64,000 bases of DNA from UBA1181 sp963619325 (GTDB lineage: Bacteria; Bacteroidota; Bacteroidia; Bacteroidales; Paludibacteraceae): assembly GCA_963619325.1 (NCBI GenBank), contig CAVEVQ010000003.1:38158-102157 (forward strand), given 5' to 3'. Numbering within the stretch: position 1 is the first letter of the stretch; each line of letters begins with the position of its first letter. A program made the position numbers and the translations under genes. This document shows, one piece after another, positions 27,085-36,170 of this stretch. Below the pieces are notes generated by a model. It was given only the letters and a program-made list of their open reading frames with translations. It searched no databases and was not told the origin of the DNA.

Positions 27085-27158
27085 GGCTTCGTAGCTCAAC
27101 TGTATAGAGCATTTGACTACGGATCAAAAGGTTGTGGGTTAGAATCCCGCCGAGGTCA
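27085..27158 (+). tRNA. tRNA-Arg (anticodon ACG)
   Basis: The 74 bases fold as a complete cloverleaf. The acceptor stem GGCTTCG pairs with CGAGGTC (two G-T wobbles) and the discriminator is A. The D stem is GCTC/GAGC. The anticodon stem TTTGA/TCAAA has loop CTACGGA, giving ACG (wobble A expected to become inosine, reading CGU, CGC and CGA). The T stem is GTGGG/CCCGC with loop TTAGAAT, where the usual TTC is TTA. The 3' CCA is not encoded. A strong promoter lies upstream and a terminator 2 bases downstream, so it is a single-gene unit. Confidence 0.9.
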
Positions 27159-27160
27159 CT

Positions 27161-27200
27161 AAGAGGAATCCAAACTATAATGGTTTGGATTCCTCTTTTT
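27161..27200 (+). terminator. Terminator of tRNA-Arg
   Basis: Perfect 15-bp stem (27161-27175 with 27183-27197), 7-base loop, followed by a T-tract (27196-27200, then ATTTT). Confidence 0.9.
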
Positions 27201-27262
27201 ATTTTCAGAAAGGGTTACAGATTTTTCCCTTTGTTTTTCTCTATTATAACCTATGAATTCGC

Positions 27263-27270
27263 TACCTTTG
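27263..27270 (+). promoter_or_regulatory. Putative -7 box of glyA
   Basis: TACCTTTG fits TAnnTTTG exactly and lies 47 bases before the glyA ATG, after the tRNA terminator. No clear TTTG is found 19-21 bases upstream. Confidence 0.5.
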
Positions 27271-27317
27271 CAAAAAGTATTTTCTATTTGCAACATACTA
27301 AACATAATAAAATTCCT

Positions 27318-28598
27318 ATGGTAAGAGACACAGCTATTTTCGACATCATCGAAAAGGAACGTCAACGTCAGCTGAGAGGTATCGAATTGATTGCCTCTGA
27401 GAATTTCGTCAGCGACCAAGTTATGCAAGCAATGGGTTCGGTTTTAACGAACAAGTACGCAGAGGGACTTCCAGGACATCGCTACTACGGTGGTTGTGAA
27501 GTAGTAGACCTGAACGAGCAGTTGGCGATAGACCGTTTAAAGGAGATTTTCGGAGCTGAGTGGTGTAACGTTCAGCCTCACTCTGGAGCGCAGGCTAACG
27601 CCGCTGTTTTCTTGGCGTGCCTTAACGCAGGAGACAAATTCCTCGGACTCAATCTCTCTCACGGAGGACATCTCTCTCATGGTTCTCCCGTCAATTTTTC
27701 AGGTTTGATTTTTCACGCATTAGAATACAACGTCAACGAGGAGACAGGTCGTGTTGACTACGACCAATTGGAACAAGTTGCGCGTACTGAACATCCAAAA
27801 TTGATTATTGCTGGAGCATCCGCTTACTCAAGAGAGTGGGACTATGCCCGCATTCGTAAGGTGGCAGACGAGATTGGTGCAATCTTCATGGTTGATATGG
27901 CGCATCCAGCAGGTTTGATCGCCGCAGGTTTGCTTAACAATCCGGTTAAATATGCTCACATCGTTACCACAACTACTCATAAGACTCTCCGCGGTCCTCG
28001 TGGTGGTGTCATAATGATGGGCAAAGATTTTGACAATCCATTCGGAAAGAAGACCCCTAAGGGTGAAATCAAAAAAATGTCTGCTCTTCTCGACTCCGCA
28101 GTATTCCCAGGAATCCAAGGCGGTCCGTTGGAGCACGTCATCGCCGCCAAAGCTGTCTCATTCTACGAGGCACTTCAACCAGAATACAAGGTTTACCAAA
28201 AACAAGTGAAAGTCAATGCAGCCACAATGGCTCAAGCCTTTATAGACAAAGGTTACAAAATCATCTCTAATGGTACTGACAACCACTCTATGTTGGTTGA
28301 CCTCCGCACGAAGTTCCCTGAGTTGACTGGTAAGGTCGCAGAAAAGGCATTGGTAGCAGCAGATATCACCACAAACAAGAACATGGTGCCTTTTGATAGC
28401 CGTTCTCCATTCCAAACCTCTGGGTTGCGCTTCGGAACAGCCGCTATCACCACTCGTGGAGCTAAAGAAGATTTAATGCCTGTCATTGTTGAAATGATCG
28501 ACACGGTCCTCTCAGCCCCTGAATGCGACAAGACCATCTCTTCTGTTAGAGAAAAAGTAAACTCAATCATGAAAGATTTCCCATTGTTCGCTTGGTAA
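27318..28598 (+). CDS. glyA: Serine hydroxymethyltransferase
   Basis: GlyA interconverts serine and glycine with tetrahydrofolate, the main one-carbon source. The 426-residue protein is a PLP enzyme with IELIASENFVSDQVM, YYGGCEVVD, the HGGHLSHGSPVNFSG segment and the cofactor lysine in TTTTHKTLRGPRGG. The frame is open back to 27132, but that would run through the tRNA 3' end and its terminator, so the ATG at 27318, which gives the conserved MVRDTAIFDII start, is used. It has its own -7 box and terminator, so it is a single-gene unit. Confidence 0.97.
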   Translation: MVRDTAIFDIIEKERQRQLRGIELIASENFVSDQVMQAMGSVLTNKYAEGLPGHRYYGGCEVVDLNEQLAIDRLKEIFGAEWCNVQPHSGAQANAAVFLACLNAGDKFLGLNLSHGGHLSHGSPVNFSGLIFHALEYNVNEETGRVDYDQLEQVARTEHPKLIIAGASAYSREWDYARIRKVADEIGAIFMVDMAHPAGLIAAGLLNNPVKYAHIVTTTTHKTLRGPRGGVIMMGKDFDNPFGKKTPKGEIKKMSALLDSAVFPGIQGGPLEHVIAAKAVSFYEALQPEYKVYQKQVKVNAATMAQAFIDKGYKIISNGTDNHSMLVDLRTKFPELTGKVAEKALVAADITTNKNMVPFDSRSPFQTSGLRFGTAAITTRGAKEDLMPVIVEMIDTVLSAPECDKTISSVREKVNSIMKDFPLFAW

Positions 28599-28615
28599 TT
28601 CTTTTAACATAAAAT

Positions 28616-28655
28616 AAAAAAGAAGTCGTTCTCTACATGAGCGACTTCTTTTTTT
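28616..28655 (+). terminator. Terminator of glyA
   Basis: Stem of 8 GC-containing base pairs (28621-28628 with 28642-28649), extended by an A-tract and T-tract to 13, loop of 13 bases, ending in a run of Ts. It lies about 20 bases past the glyA stop. Confidence 0.85.
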
Positions 28656-28671
28656 GTATCATAACAAATGC

Positions 28672-28679
28672 TATATTTG
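28672..28679 (+). promoter_or_regulatory. Putative -7 box of tamL
   Basis: TATATTTG fits TAnnTTTG exactly. A T-rich stretch, partly the T-tract of the glyA terminator, lies at the -33 position. If used, transcription starts near 28685, downstream of the ATG at 28668, which therefore cannot be the tamL start. Confidence 0.5.
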
Positions 28680-28700
28680 CGCATAAATACAAAGAAAAAA

Positions 28701-31028
28701 GTGAACAAGTTCGCAGGAAGTCAATTCTTCGGTATGTTAATTTTGGGGGCAATTTTGTTGCTCTTTTTTTCTGCTTGTTCAACTGTCAAATATGTTCCAG
28801 ACGACCAATACCTCCTTGACAAAGTAGACATCAACGTAGAGGGCAACGCAGTCAACAGCAACGAACTCTCGCAATACGTTCGCCAACGACCAAATTTTAA
28901 AGCGTTCGGATTGTTCCGCATCTACTTAGGTGTCTACAACCTATCGGGAAGAGACACCACCAAGCGCATTAACCGTAAACTCAAACAGATTGGCGAAAGT
29001 CCCATCATTTTTGACCCCTACCTCACGTTTCAATCAGAAAAAGAGCTGCAAAAGTATATGAAAACAAAAGGGTATATGCAAGCTGAAGTCTCATCTACCA
29101 CTTACTCATCCAAGAAAAAAAAGATGTCTGTCACCTACAACATCACTCCCAATAAGCCATATACCATCCGCAATTTCGAGAATAACTTTGCAGACGTTGA
29201 CCCTATCATCGACTCAATTCTACAACATGGTCGTTTTGGATATGCACAGACACTCATAAAATCGGGAGACCTTTTTGACATAAACGTCTTAGACGACGAA
29301 AGGGAACGCATCACCACCAATCTTAGATACCGTGGCTATTACAATTTCACCAAAGAATATTTGACTTTTGAAGCCGACAGTACCGTAGGGAATCGTCAAG
29401 TGGATGTGAAAATGATACTGAAACCTTTTAAAGAAGTGATGCCAGACGGATCAGAGGTTGAAAAAAGCCATCAACAATACAAAATAAAACATATCAATTT
29501 CTACACTTACAACGGTTCAAGAACAAACATGTACAATGTAGGGAAACTTGACACACTTATCTACAACGACAACATCACCATATATTCTAACGGGAAGCCT
29601 TTAATGCGCCCTAAAATATTGGAAGAAGACCTTCGTCTTACCCCAAACAGTCGTTATAGCGATTTCCTGGTAGAAAAAACTTACGCCCGCTTTAACACTC
29701 TCGGAATATTACGCCAATCAAACATCAAATTTGAGTCTCTCCACAACGAGGATAATGAATTAGACTGTAATATATCTCTATATTCTGCTAAGCCTCAATC
29801 TTTCTCATTTGACTTAGAGGGAACAAACTCAAACGGAGATCTTGGATTTGCCACCAATTTTGGATATGCCCACAAGAACATATTCCGAGGTTCAGAAGTT
29901 CTCGGAATAAAAGCAAAATACGCTCAAGAAGCGTACTCAGGACTATCTGACATTCTCCACAAATATGTCAGAGACATCGGCGGTGAGATAACAATAAATT
30001 TTCCCCGTTTTATATTCCCATTCTTATCAAACCCATTCAAAAGAAGAATTGATGCCCACACGGAATTTAAACTCAGCTACAACTACCAGATACGACCTAA
30101 CACCTATGAACGAACGACTATCTCCACTGGTATGAAATACACTCTCAACAGTCGCCGTTTCTACAAGTATACAATCGACCTAATCGACCTCAACTACATC
30201 AACATCTCGACTTCTGCCAATTTTGACTCCGTCTATAGCGCAGATAAATACTCTGTCCTTCGGGAAAGTTACTCTGACCATTTAGTGATGAGTACTGGCT
30301 TTTCCTACACATACAATAACCAATCTTCTTTAAAGCCCAACAAAACCGTCTACAAAGCCTCTGTTGAAACAGCAGGCAATATATTATATGCAGTAGGCAA
30401 CATATTCAAACTAAAAAAGAACGAAGACAACCTATACGAAGTTGCGAGCATTCCCTTCGCACAATATGTGAAAGGAGAAATTGACTATTCCTACAATCAA
30501 GCATTAGATGAAAAAAACCATCTGGTATATCACATCAACATAGGAGCGGCTTTCCCATACGGAAATGGTTCCGTTGTTCCTTTTGAAAAAAGATTCTTCG
30601 GAGGTGGCGCGAATGGTGTAAGAGGTTGGTCTGTGAGAACACTTGGACCAGGAAATTATTCTTCCGAAAACCTTAACGATTTTGTAAAACAGAGCGGAGA
30701 CCTTAAACTACTGATGAATTTTGAATACCGTACAAAACTATTTTGGAAAGTCGAAGCGGCACTATTTGTCGATGCCGGTAATATTTGGACTATCCGCGAC
30801 TATGAATCACAGCCTAACGGTCAATTCCTTTTCAACCAATTTTACAAACAGATCGCCCTCGCATACGGTGGCGGTATTCGCTTCGATTTCTCTTATTTCC
30901 TTCTTCGTTTCGACATTGGTATCAAAGCATTCAATCCCACCCGTACGAAGAGCGAACAATGGCGCTTCAAAGGTCTTAATTGGGATGAGGACTGTGCTTT
31001 CCACTTCGCTATAGGCTACCCTTTCTAA
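28701..31028 (+). CDS. tamL: TamL-like lipoprotein of the BamA/TamA (Omp85) family
   Basis: TamL is the lipidated TamA homologue of Bacteroidota; Omp85 proteins insert barrels or move material into the outer membrane. The product has a lipoprotein signal (FFGMLILGAILLLFFSAC), then a region of about 330 residues with POTRA-like pieces (FEADSTVGNRQVDVKMILKP, RYSDFLVEKTYARFNTLG), and a barrel with FFGGGANGVRGWSVRTLGPG, the Omp85 R-G-(W/F) loop, ending in GYPF with terminal Phe. The start is uncertain: GTG 28701 gives a basic N-region before the hydrophobic core; ATG 28734 is possible; ATG 28668 overlaps the -7 box. No tamB-like gene follows. Its last 20 bases overlap menE tail-to-tail. Confidence 0.85.
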   Translation: MNKFAGSQFFGMLILGAILLLFFSACSTVKYVPDDQYLLDKVDINVEGNAVNSNELSQYVRQRPNFKAFGLFRIYLGVYNLSGRDTTKRINRKLKQIGESPIIFDPYLTFQSEKELQKYMKTKGYMQAEVSSTTYSSKKKKMSVTYNITPNKPYTIRNFENNFADVDPIIDSILQHGRFGYAQTLIKSGDLFDINVLDDERERITTNLRYRGYYNFTKEYLTFEADSTVGNRQVDVKMILKPFKEVMPDGSEVEKSHQQYKIKHINFYTYNGSRTNMYNVGKLDTLIYNDNITIYSNGKPLMRPKILEEDLRLTPNSRYSDFLVEKTYARFNTLGILRQSNIKFESLHNEDNELDCNISLYSAKPQSFSFDLEGTNSNGDLGFATNFGYAHKNIFRGSEVLGIKAKYAQEAYSGLSDILHKYVRDIGGEITINFPRFIFPFLSNPFKRRIDAHTEFKLSYNYQIRPNTYERTTISTGMKYTLNSRRFYKYTIDLIDLNYINISTSANFDSVYSADKYSVLRESYSDHLVMSTGFSYTYNNQSSLKPNKTVYKASVETAGNILYAVGNIFKLKKNEDNLYEVASIPFAQYVKGEIDYSYNQALDEKNHLVYHINIGAAFPYGNGSVVPFEKRFFGGGANGVRGWSVRTLGPGNYSSENLNDFVKQSGDLKLLMNFEYRTKLFWKVEAALFVDAGNIWTIRDYESQPNGQFLFNQFYKQIALAYGGGIRFDFSYFLLRFDIGIKAFNPTRTKSEQWRFKGLNWDEDCAFHFAIGYPF

Positions 31029-31986
31029 GCAACTCCTCTACTCCTTTTCTGTCTATCTTCCCATTAATAGTCCTTGGCAAAACATCACAGAAAACAACTT
31101 TTCGAGGAATCCAATATTTTGGCAGAATATTGATTCTATCCCGGATATTTGAGTAAGCATAATCTGTCGTCAACAAAGCAATTATTTGCCCAAACTTCTC
31201 ATCTGGTAACGCACCTATCGCAAATTCAGATGTGGGTGTCTGACCTAATAATTTCTCCACCTCTTCTATCTGTATCTTGACTCCACCACTATTAATTGTG
31301 TTGTCCGATCTTCCGATTATCTGAAAACATCCATTCTCATTGATATGTGCCACATCATTCGTAATCAATTCTACTTCACACACGCTCGGTGCATAGATAC
31401 ACAAACGACCTTGCTCATTTAATCTCAACCGCACCCCTTCAAACGGAGTATACCAATCAGAGGCAGTAGCCCCGTTCAAACGCCTCAATGCGATATGCGA
31501 CAAAGTTTCCGTCATACCATAAGTAGACCACACCGCATTGGGAAAACTCTTCAACTCCGCCAACATTCGATCGTCTATCGCGCCACCTCCTATAATGAGA
31601 TTTTTGATTTTCTTCAATGACTCTCTTTCTATCTCGTTCTGCAAACTATTATACACCTGCAAAGGCACCATCGCCGCAAAATCAGGCACTTCAGACAAAC
31701 CTGCCAAAGGATGGCCACAAGCAGCCACTTCGATCAACCTCAACCCTCTGACGATAGAGCGAACGACAACCATCTTCGCCCCTATATGTCGCAAATCCAT
31801 ACAAAGAAGCGCAGAATCACCTTTCTTTAAATGAAGAAAGTCGCAAGTCATCTCTGCACTTGCGACCATCCTTTCTTTTTCTGCTCTTATTATTTTAGGT
31901 TTTCCTGTTGAACCCGAAGTATGAACCTCTACAAATGTATTATCATTGTTCCACTCCTCAAGAAAATCAGCAACATTCATAAACAT
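31009..31986 (-). CDS. menE: o-succinylbenzoate-CoA ligase (short AMP-binding enzyme)
   Basis: MenE activates o-succinylbenzoate with CoA between MenC and MenB. The 325-residue protein belongs to the adenylate-forming family: VHTSGSTGKPKII is the P-loop (about 22-34), STYGMTETLSHIAL the second motif, QIIGRSDNTINSGGVKI the hinge region and PRTINGKIDRKGVEELL carries the C-terminal catalytic Lys. It is shorter than proteobacterial MenE (about 450), lacking much of the N-terminal domain, as is usual in Bacteroidota. The ATG at 31986 overlaps the stop of the lipoprotein gene upstream (TGATG). I assign MenE rather than another acyl-CoA ligase because menD, menB and menC are present in the window. 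Confidence 0.85.
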   Translation of the reverse strand: MFMNVADFLEEWNNDNTFVEVHTSGSTGKPKIIRAEKERMVASAEMTCDFLHLKKGDSALLCMDLRHIGAKMVVVRSIVRGLRLIEVAACGHPLAGLSEVPDFAAMVPLQVYNSLQNEIERESLKKIKNLIIGGGAIDDRMLAELKSFPNAVWSTYGMTETLSHIALRRLNGATASDWYTPFEGVRLRLNEQGRLCIYAPSVCEVELITNDVAHINENGCFQIIGRSDNTINSGGVKIQIEEVEKLLGQTPTSEFAIGALPDEKFGQIIALLTTDYAYSNIRDRINILPKYWIPRKVVFCDVLPRTINGKIDRKGVEELLRKGSL

Positions 31987-32513
31987 CACTCAACTTCATC
32001 TACCCTACCGAACTTTCTAACATTCCGTTGCGTCGTAGTCACGGGAGATAGTTCCAAGCTATCTCCATTGAAGAACTCATAATCATACATATAAGCCTCT
32101 GTATTATCATATTTGCTGTTAGACAACCGCTTATATCCACAAACTTGCCTACTTGAAGGCTGCACAAAGAAGAAAATCACCTCCTCCTCTCGCTCCGTTA
32201 TCACAGAATCCTCTCTGGCTGCATTCGTCTGAATAGACTTCCTTGTCATCTTTCCATGAAACTCCTGCTGCTTACCGCTAGATTTCAAGATCGTAGGTTC
32301 CGAAAACACATCAAAACTCACAGTATCAACGATCGTAATACTCCAAGTAACCTTATTCGCAGACCATTGCCCCGACAATGAGTCCAACGCCATCCGCTGC
32401 CCTGCCGTAAATGTCTTCTCTTCCACTATCGACGAACCCTCATCGCCGCATGAAATCATCTGCAACATAGAGAACAACAGAATTATCGAGAAATATGTTT
32501 TTTTAATACTCAT
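31986..32513 (-). CDS. Lipoprotein of unknown function, coupled to menE
   Basis: The 175-residue protein has a lipoprotein signal (MSIKKTYFSIILLFSMLQMISC, Cys22) followed by GDEGSS; the residues after the Cys suggest outer-membrane delivery. The mature part is beta-rich and polar with no recognised domain (VTWSITIVDTVSFDVFSEP, EVIFFFVQPSSRQVCGY). The ATG at 32513 is preferred over a GTG two codons earlier. Its stop overlaps the menE start by one base (TGATG), so the two are translated together although no functional link is known. A good promoter lies upstream. Confidence 0.7.
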   Translation of the reverse strand: MSIKKTYFSIILLFSMLQMISCGDEGSSIVEEKTFTAGQRMALDSLSGQWSANKVTWSITIVDTVSFDVFSEPTILKSSGKQQEFHGKMTRKSIQTNAAREDSVITEREEEVIFFFVQPSSRQVCGYKRLSNSKYDNTEAYMYDYEFFNGDSLELSPVTTTQRNVRKFGRVDEVE

Positions 32514-32557
32514 ATACACTATACCGATTTACTTCACCCTCGAATAGAAACACTGCA

Positions 32558-32587
32558 CAAATTTACAAAATCACTTTTTTTTCGCAA
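32558..32587 (-). promoter_or_regulatory. Promoter of the lipoprotein-menE operon
   Basis: On the minus strand TTG (32585-32587), 19 bases, then TAAATTTG (32558-32565). The -7 box is an exact consensus match and lies about 45 bases before the start codon. Confidence 0.6.
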
Positions 32588-32684
32588 TACTTTCATCTAC
32601 TTTTATAATCAGCTTCGTCGTTCTTTTCTTCTCTTTTTCAACGATTTTCATTTCTTTTGTAATATATTTTAAATAAGTAACCCT

Positions 32685-33389
32685 ATGATTGATTTCATTA
32701 ACAATCTCGACCACGCCGCTATGGTCGCTCTCAATTTTCCTGAATATCACAACACCTCCGTTGATTTCTTTTTCTGGATGACTTCCCAAATTCTCGTTTG
32801 GACTCCCGTCATCCTCTTCTTTTTATACGTATTGTTTAAAAATAAGGGGAAAGAGGCTTTTCTTATTGCAGGTCTTGTAATTTTAGTCTTCGTTGCATGC
32901 GATCAAGTTAGTTCAGGATTCTTAAAACCTCTGTTCGCCCGACCACGACCAAGCCACGATCCTTTAATAGAAGACTCCCTACGATATGTTTTTGACTACC
33001 ATGGTGGCGCATTCGGATTTCCATCTTCCCATGCCGCCAACTCTTTCGGTTTTGCCGTGTTTAGCGCACTATTATTAAAAAATCGTCTCTACACATTCAG
33101 TGCTATTCTTTGGGCAATCCTTTGCGCATACTCCAGGATTTACTTGGGAGTACATTTTCCCGGAGATATTTTCTTTGGCACACTTTTAGGTATAGGACTT
33201 GGATTCCTATTCCACTTTATCTACAAAAAACTGCATGAACGTTATTTTAAATACAACAATTCATCATCAAGATTAAACTCAGTAAAATACACGCACTCAG
33301 GCTTTGCAAAGAAAGACATTCACCTGATTATCATCGTTCTCTACACGATTATCTTCTCTGTCATCTGCTGTAGTCTGCAACTTCAATAA
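32685..33389 (+). CDS. PAP2-family membrane phosphatase
   Basis: The 234-residue protein has five or six membrane helices and the three PAP2 signature motifs: KPLFARPRPSHDP (KxxxxxxRP), PSSHAANSFGF (PSGH-type) and SRIYLGVHFPGDI (SRxxxxxHxxxD). Such enzymes dephosphorylate undecaprenyl pyrophosphate, phosphatidylglycerol phosphate or lipid A; the motifs do not tell which. A last hydrophobic helix (IIIVLYTIIFSVICC) follows a basic loop. It is a single plus-strand gene between minus-strand units. Confidence 0.9.
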   Translation: MIDFINNLDHAAMVALNFPEYHNTSVDFFFWMTSQILVWTPVILFFLYVLFKNKGKEAFLIAGLVILVFVACDQVSSGFLKPLFARPRPSHDPLIEDSLRYVFDYHGGAFGFPSSHAANSFGFAVFSALLLKNRLYTFSAILWAILCAYSRIYLGVHFPGDIFFGTLLGIGLGFLFHFIYKKLHERYFKYNNSSSRLNSVKYTHSGFAKKDIHLIIIVLYTIIFSVICCSLQLQ

Positions 33390-33412
33390 GAAGAGAGACA
33401 CGTTTCAAACCT

Positions 33413-34198
33413 CTATTTTCGCAGAACCTCTAAGCGAGTGCTTTGCTTAAAGCGTCTACTCTTTTGTATCATGCTTACACGATAGGTTATCACCTCGTTA
33501 GCAAGTGATACAGGATCGTCTTTTGAGAATGTCTCATTTCTGACAAACCCACCTTCTACACCATTCTCCATCTTTTTAGTCGGCATCCATCCTTTGCCGA
33601 TGTAGAAGAACACCTGGTATTTACCATTGTCAACACGAAAAGTATAACTGCTGTCAGCCCTGATATATGCATGCGAAACAACTTCTCCTAACTCATTCTC
33701 CTTTCGAACCACTGCCACCACGTCAAAAGCAATGGGCGCCGTCACCTCTATATCAGCGTTGTATTTTGTCTTAGCAGTCTGATTAGTGCCATAATAACGC
33801 TCATACGGCAGAGAGCCCTGCTCTAAAACGTTGTTTCCATATTTTTCAATATCCAATTCAACCTGCAGAATAGAGTCTCTTAAACGTGTGGCTTCTCTCG
33901 TATATTCTCCATCAGGATAGGCTCTCAAGAACTCTTCATACGCACTTAACGTGTTGTTCGTCCTCTTCCTCCAAAAATACGATGCTTCCAATGGTTTCAT
34001 CTTCTCTTTCACCATCGTTAGGCGGCGACTTTCAGGATACTGTCTCATAAACGAAACATACGATGGCACAGCATTTTCATTCACAGCCGAAAAATAATCC
34101 ACCGTCTCCGTAAAAACAAACATAAATAGCAATGTTAGAACAGCTACTACCACAACTATTACAGAAGCAATCTTTTCTACTGAAATTTTCTTTCTCAT
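33413..34198 (-). CDS. Membrane-anchored protein of unknown function with repeat-like helices
   Basis: The 261-residue product has one N-terminal membrane helix (SVIVVVVAVLTLLFMFVF, about 12-29). Residues 35-110 contain two copies of a helical motif, AVPSYVSFMRQYPESRR and TLSAYEEFLRAYPDGEYTR, which resemble the outer-membrane lipoprotein (BamD-like) tetratricopeptide unit. The C-terminal 130 residues look like a beta domain (YTFRVDNGKYQVFFYIGKGW). I do not recognise a family. It follows dxs by 21 bases in the same direction. Confidence 0.65.
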   Translation of the reverse strand: MRKKISVEKIASVIVVVVAVLTLLFMFVFTETVDYFSAVNENAVPSYVSFMRQYPESRRLTMVKEKMKPLEASYFWRKRTNNTLSAYEEFLRAYPDGEYTREATRLRDSILQVELDIEKYGNNVLEQGSLPYERYYGTNQTAKTKYNADIEVTAPIAFDVVAVVRKENELGEVVSHAYIRADSSYTFRVDNGKYQVFFYIGKGWMPTKKMENGVEGGFVRNETFSKDDPVSLANEVITYRVSMIQKSRRFKQSTRLEVLRK

Positions 34199-34219
34199 TC
34201 AATTTCATTATAATATAAA

Positions 34220-36151
34220 TCAATCAGCACTGGCAAACTTGAGAACTTTATCAAGAATGCTATCCTCATCCAGACCATACATTTTATACAATTCATCCTG
34301 CGAACCATGAGTTGCAAAGAGATCTGGCAAACCGATTCTTTCCACTTTCACATCTGTATAATGATGGTCCGCCATGAACTCTAATATTGCAGAACCGAAA
34401 CCTCCTCTTATCGAGCCATCTTCCACAGTCACAATCTTCTTAAACTTTCTCAAGATTATACCTAACAAATCTTCATCTAAAGGTTTCAAAAACAACATAT
34501 TATAATGGGCGACAGAAAGGCCTTTCTCTCTTGCTTTTCCAACCGCTTTTTGCACCTTCATTCCTAAAGGACCTAACGTCAGAACTGCCAGATCATCTCC
34601 TTCTGATACACAATACCCCTTTCCAACTATCATCTTTTGGAAAGGCAAATGCCACTCGCCCACATTTCCTTTTCCCCTTGGATAACGAATCAAGAAAGGG
34701 CCATTCCCTGGAAGAGACGCAGTATACATTAAATTACGTAATTCAATCGTCGTCATTGGCGAAGCAATCGTCAAATTAGGCACGCAACGATAGGCGGCCA
34801 AATCAAAAGCGCCATGGTGTGTCGCTCCATCCGAACCGACCAAACCCGCACGATCTATGCACAAAACCATGTCCAAATTCTGCAAAGCGACATCGTGTAT
34901 CACATTGTCATACGAACGTTGCAGGAAAGAAGAATAGACATTGCAGAACGGCATCATTCCCTCTTTCGCCAAACCTGCGGAAAAGGTTACCGCATGCCCC
35001 TCTGCGATACCTACATCAAAGACACGTTCGGGCATCTCCTGCATCATATAAATCATAGAACAACCAGAAGGCATCGCAGGGGTTACACCAACTATCTTCT
35101 CATTGTCCCTCGCCAAGTCTAACAAAGTATACCCGAAAACATCTTGAAAAAGAGGTGGTTCATCCTTCGTCTTCGGAGCAATGACACGCTTTCCCGTCTC
35201 TTTATTAAACTTTCCAGGTGCATGCCATTCTGTCGCCGCCTCTTCCGCAGGCTTGAATCCCTTTCCCTTTACCGTTTTTATATGAAGCACTTTTGGACCT
35301 TTGTAGTCTTTAATTTCTCGAAGGATTTTCACCAACAATTTTACATCATGCCCATCTATCGGTCCAAAATATCGAATATTAAGTCCTTCAAAGATATTAT
35401 GTTGATTAGTCAACGCAGCCTTCAGCGAATTATTCCGCCGAATAAAATTTGCCTTATTATGTTCATTAACCCATCCTATTTTTTCTAAAATCTTTGATAG
35501 TTTGTAACGCCAACGATTGTAGGTTTTTGATGTAGTTAGCCTTACCAAATATTCACTGATTCCCCCAACAGGCTTATCAATGGCCATGTGATTGTCGTTC
35601 AAAACAATCAACAAATCATTCTTATAATAGGCCGTATTGTTCAAACCCTCAAAAGCCAAACCTCCACCAAAGGCAGCATCGCCAATGACCGCAACAGTGC
35701 GGCGATCAGACTCTTTCTTCAATAAATCCGCGATATTCATACCTAAAGCCGCAGAAATAGAATTGGAGGCGTGCCCCGCTATGAACGAGTCATATTCACT
35801 CTCAGCAGGATTTGGGAAACCAGACAAACCTCCCAACTGACGGTTCGTATGGAAAACCTTTCGACGTCCTGTCAGAATCTTATGTCCATACGCCTGATGT
35901 CCCACATCCCAAAGGATATTATCCTTCGGCATGTCAAAAACATAGTGAAGAGCAACCGTTAACTCCACCACACCTAGACTAGCTCCTAAATGTCCTGGAT
36001 TATGCGAAAGTTCCTCTATGATAAACTGCCTCAATTCTTCACAAAATCGGGGCAATTCATCTTCTGACAATCTTTTCAAATCATCTGGATATTCTACTTG
36101 CTGCAACAAAGTGCCTACTGGTTCCACCTCGTTTTCTTCGCTCTTCTTCAT
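34220..36151 (-). CDS. dxs: 1-deoxy-D-xylulose-5-phosphate synthase
   Basis: Dxs makes DXP from pyruvate and glyceraldehyde 3-phosphate, the first step of the MEP isoprenoid pathway. The 643 residues have the transketolase-like order: HNPGHLGASLGVVELTVAL, ILWDVGHQAYGHKILTGRR, the thiamine-diphosphate motif opening VIGDAAFGGGLAFEGLNN and closing NDNHMAID, then the pyrimidine domain (FDVGIAEGHAVTFSAGLA) and a C-terminal domain. The ATG at 36151 is used; a GTG four codons upstream is weaker. Products feed menaquinone and undecaprenyl synthesis, both represented in the window. Confidence 0.96.
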   Translation of the reverse strand: MKKSEENEVEPVGTLLQQVEYPDDLKRLSEDELPRFCEELRQFIIEELSHNPGHLGASLGVVELTVALHYVFDMPKDNILWDVGHQAYGHKILTGRRKVFHTNRQLGGLSGFPNPAESEYDSFIAGHASNSISAALGMNIADLLKKESDRRTVAVIGDAAFGGGLAFEGLNNTAYYKNDLLIVLNDNHMAIDKPVGGISEYLVRLTTSKTYNRWRYKLSKILEKIGWVNEHNKANFIRRNNSLKAALTNQHNIFEGLNIRYFGPIDGHDVKLLVKILREIKDYKGPKVLHIKTVKGKGFKPAEEAATEWHAPGKFNKETGKRVIAPKTKDEPPLFQDVFGYTLLDLARDNEKIVGVTPAMPSGCSMIYMMQEMPERVFDVGIAEGHAVTFSAGLAKEGMMPFCNVYSSFLQRSYDNVIHDVALQNLDMVLCIDRAGLVGSDGATHHGAFDLAAYRCVPNLTIASPMTTIELRNLMYTASLPGNGPFLIRYPRGKGNVGEWHLPFQKMIVGKGYCVSEGDDLAVLTLGPLGMKVQKAVGKAREKGLSVAHYNMLFLKPLDEDLLGIILRKFKKIVTVEDGSIRGGFGSAILEFMADHHYTDVKVERIGLPDLFATHGSQDELYKMYGLDEDSILDKVLKFASAD

Positions 36152-36170
36152 CTTCTCTAACACAATTCAA

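Noticed and set aside
27132..27317. N-terminal extension of GlyA to 27132
   Set aside because: It would start within tRNA-Arg, pass through its terminator and add 62 residues before the conserved MVRDTAIFDII start.
28668..28700. ATG at 28668 as start of tamL
   Set aside because: The exact TATATTTG box at 28672-28679 lies just downstream of it, so a transcript from that promoter would not contain this codon.
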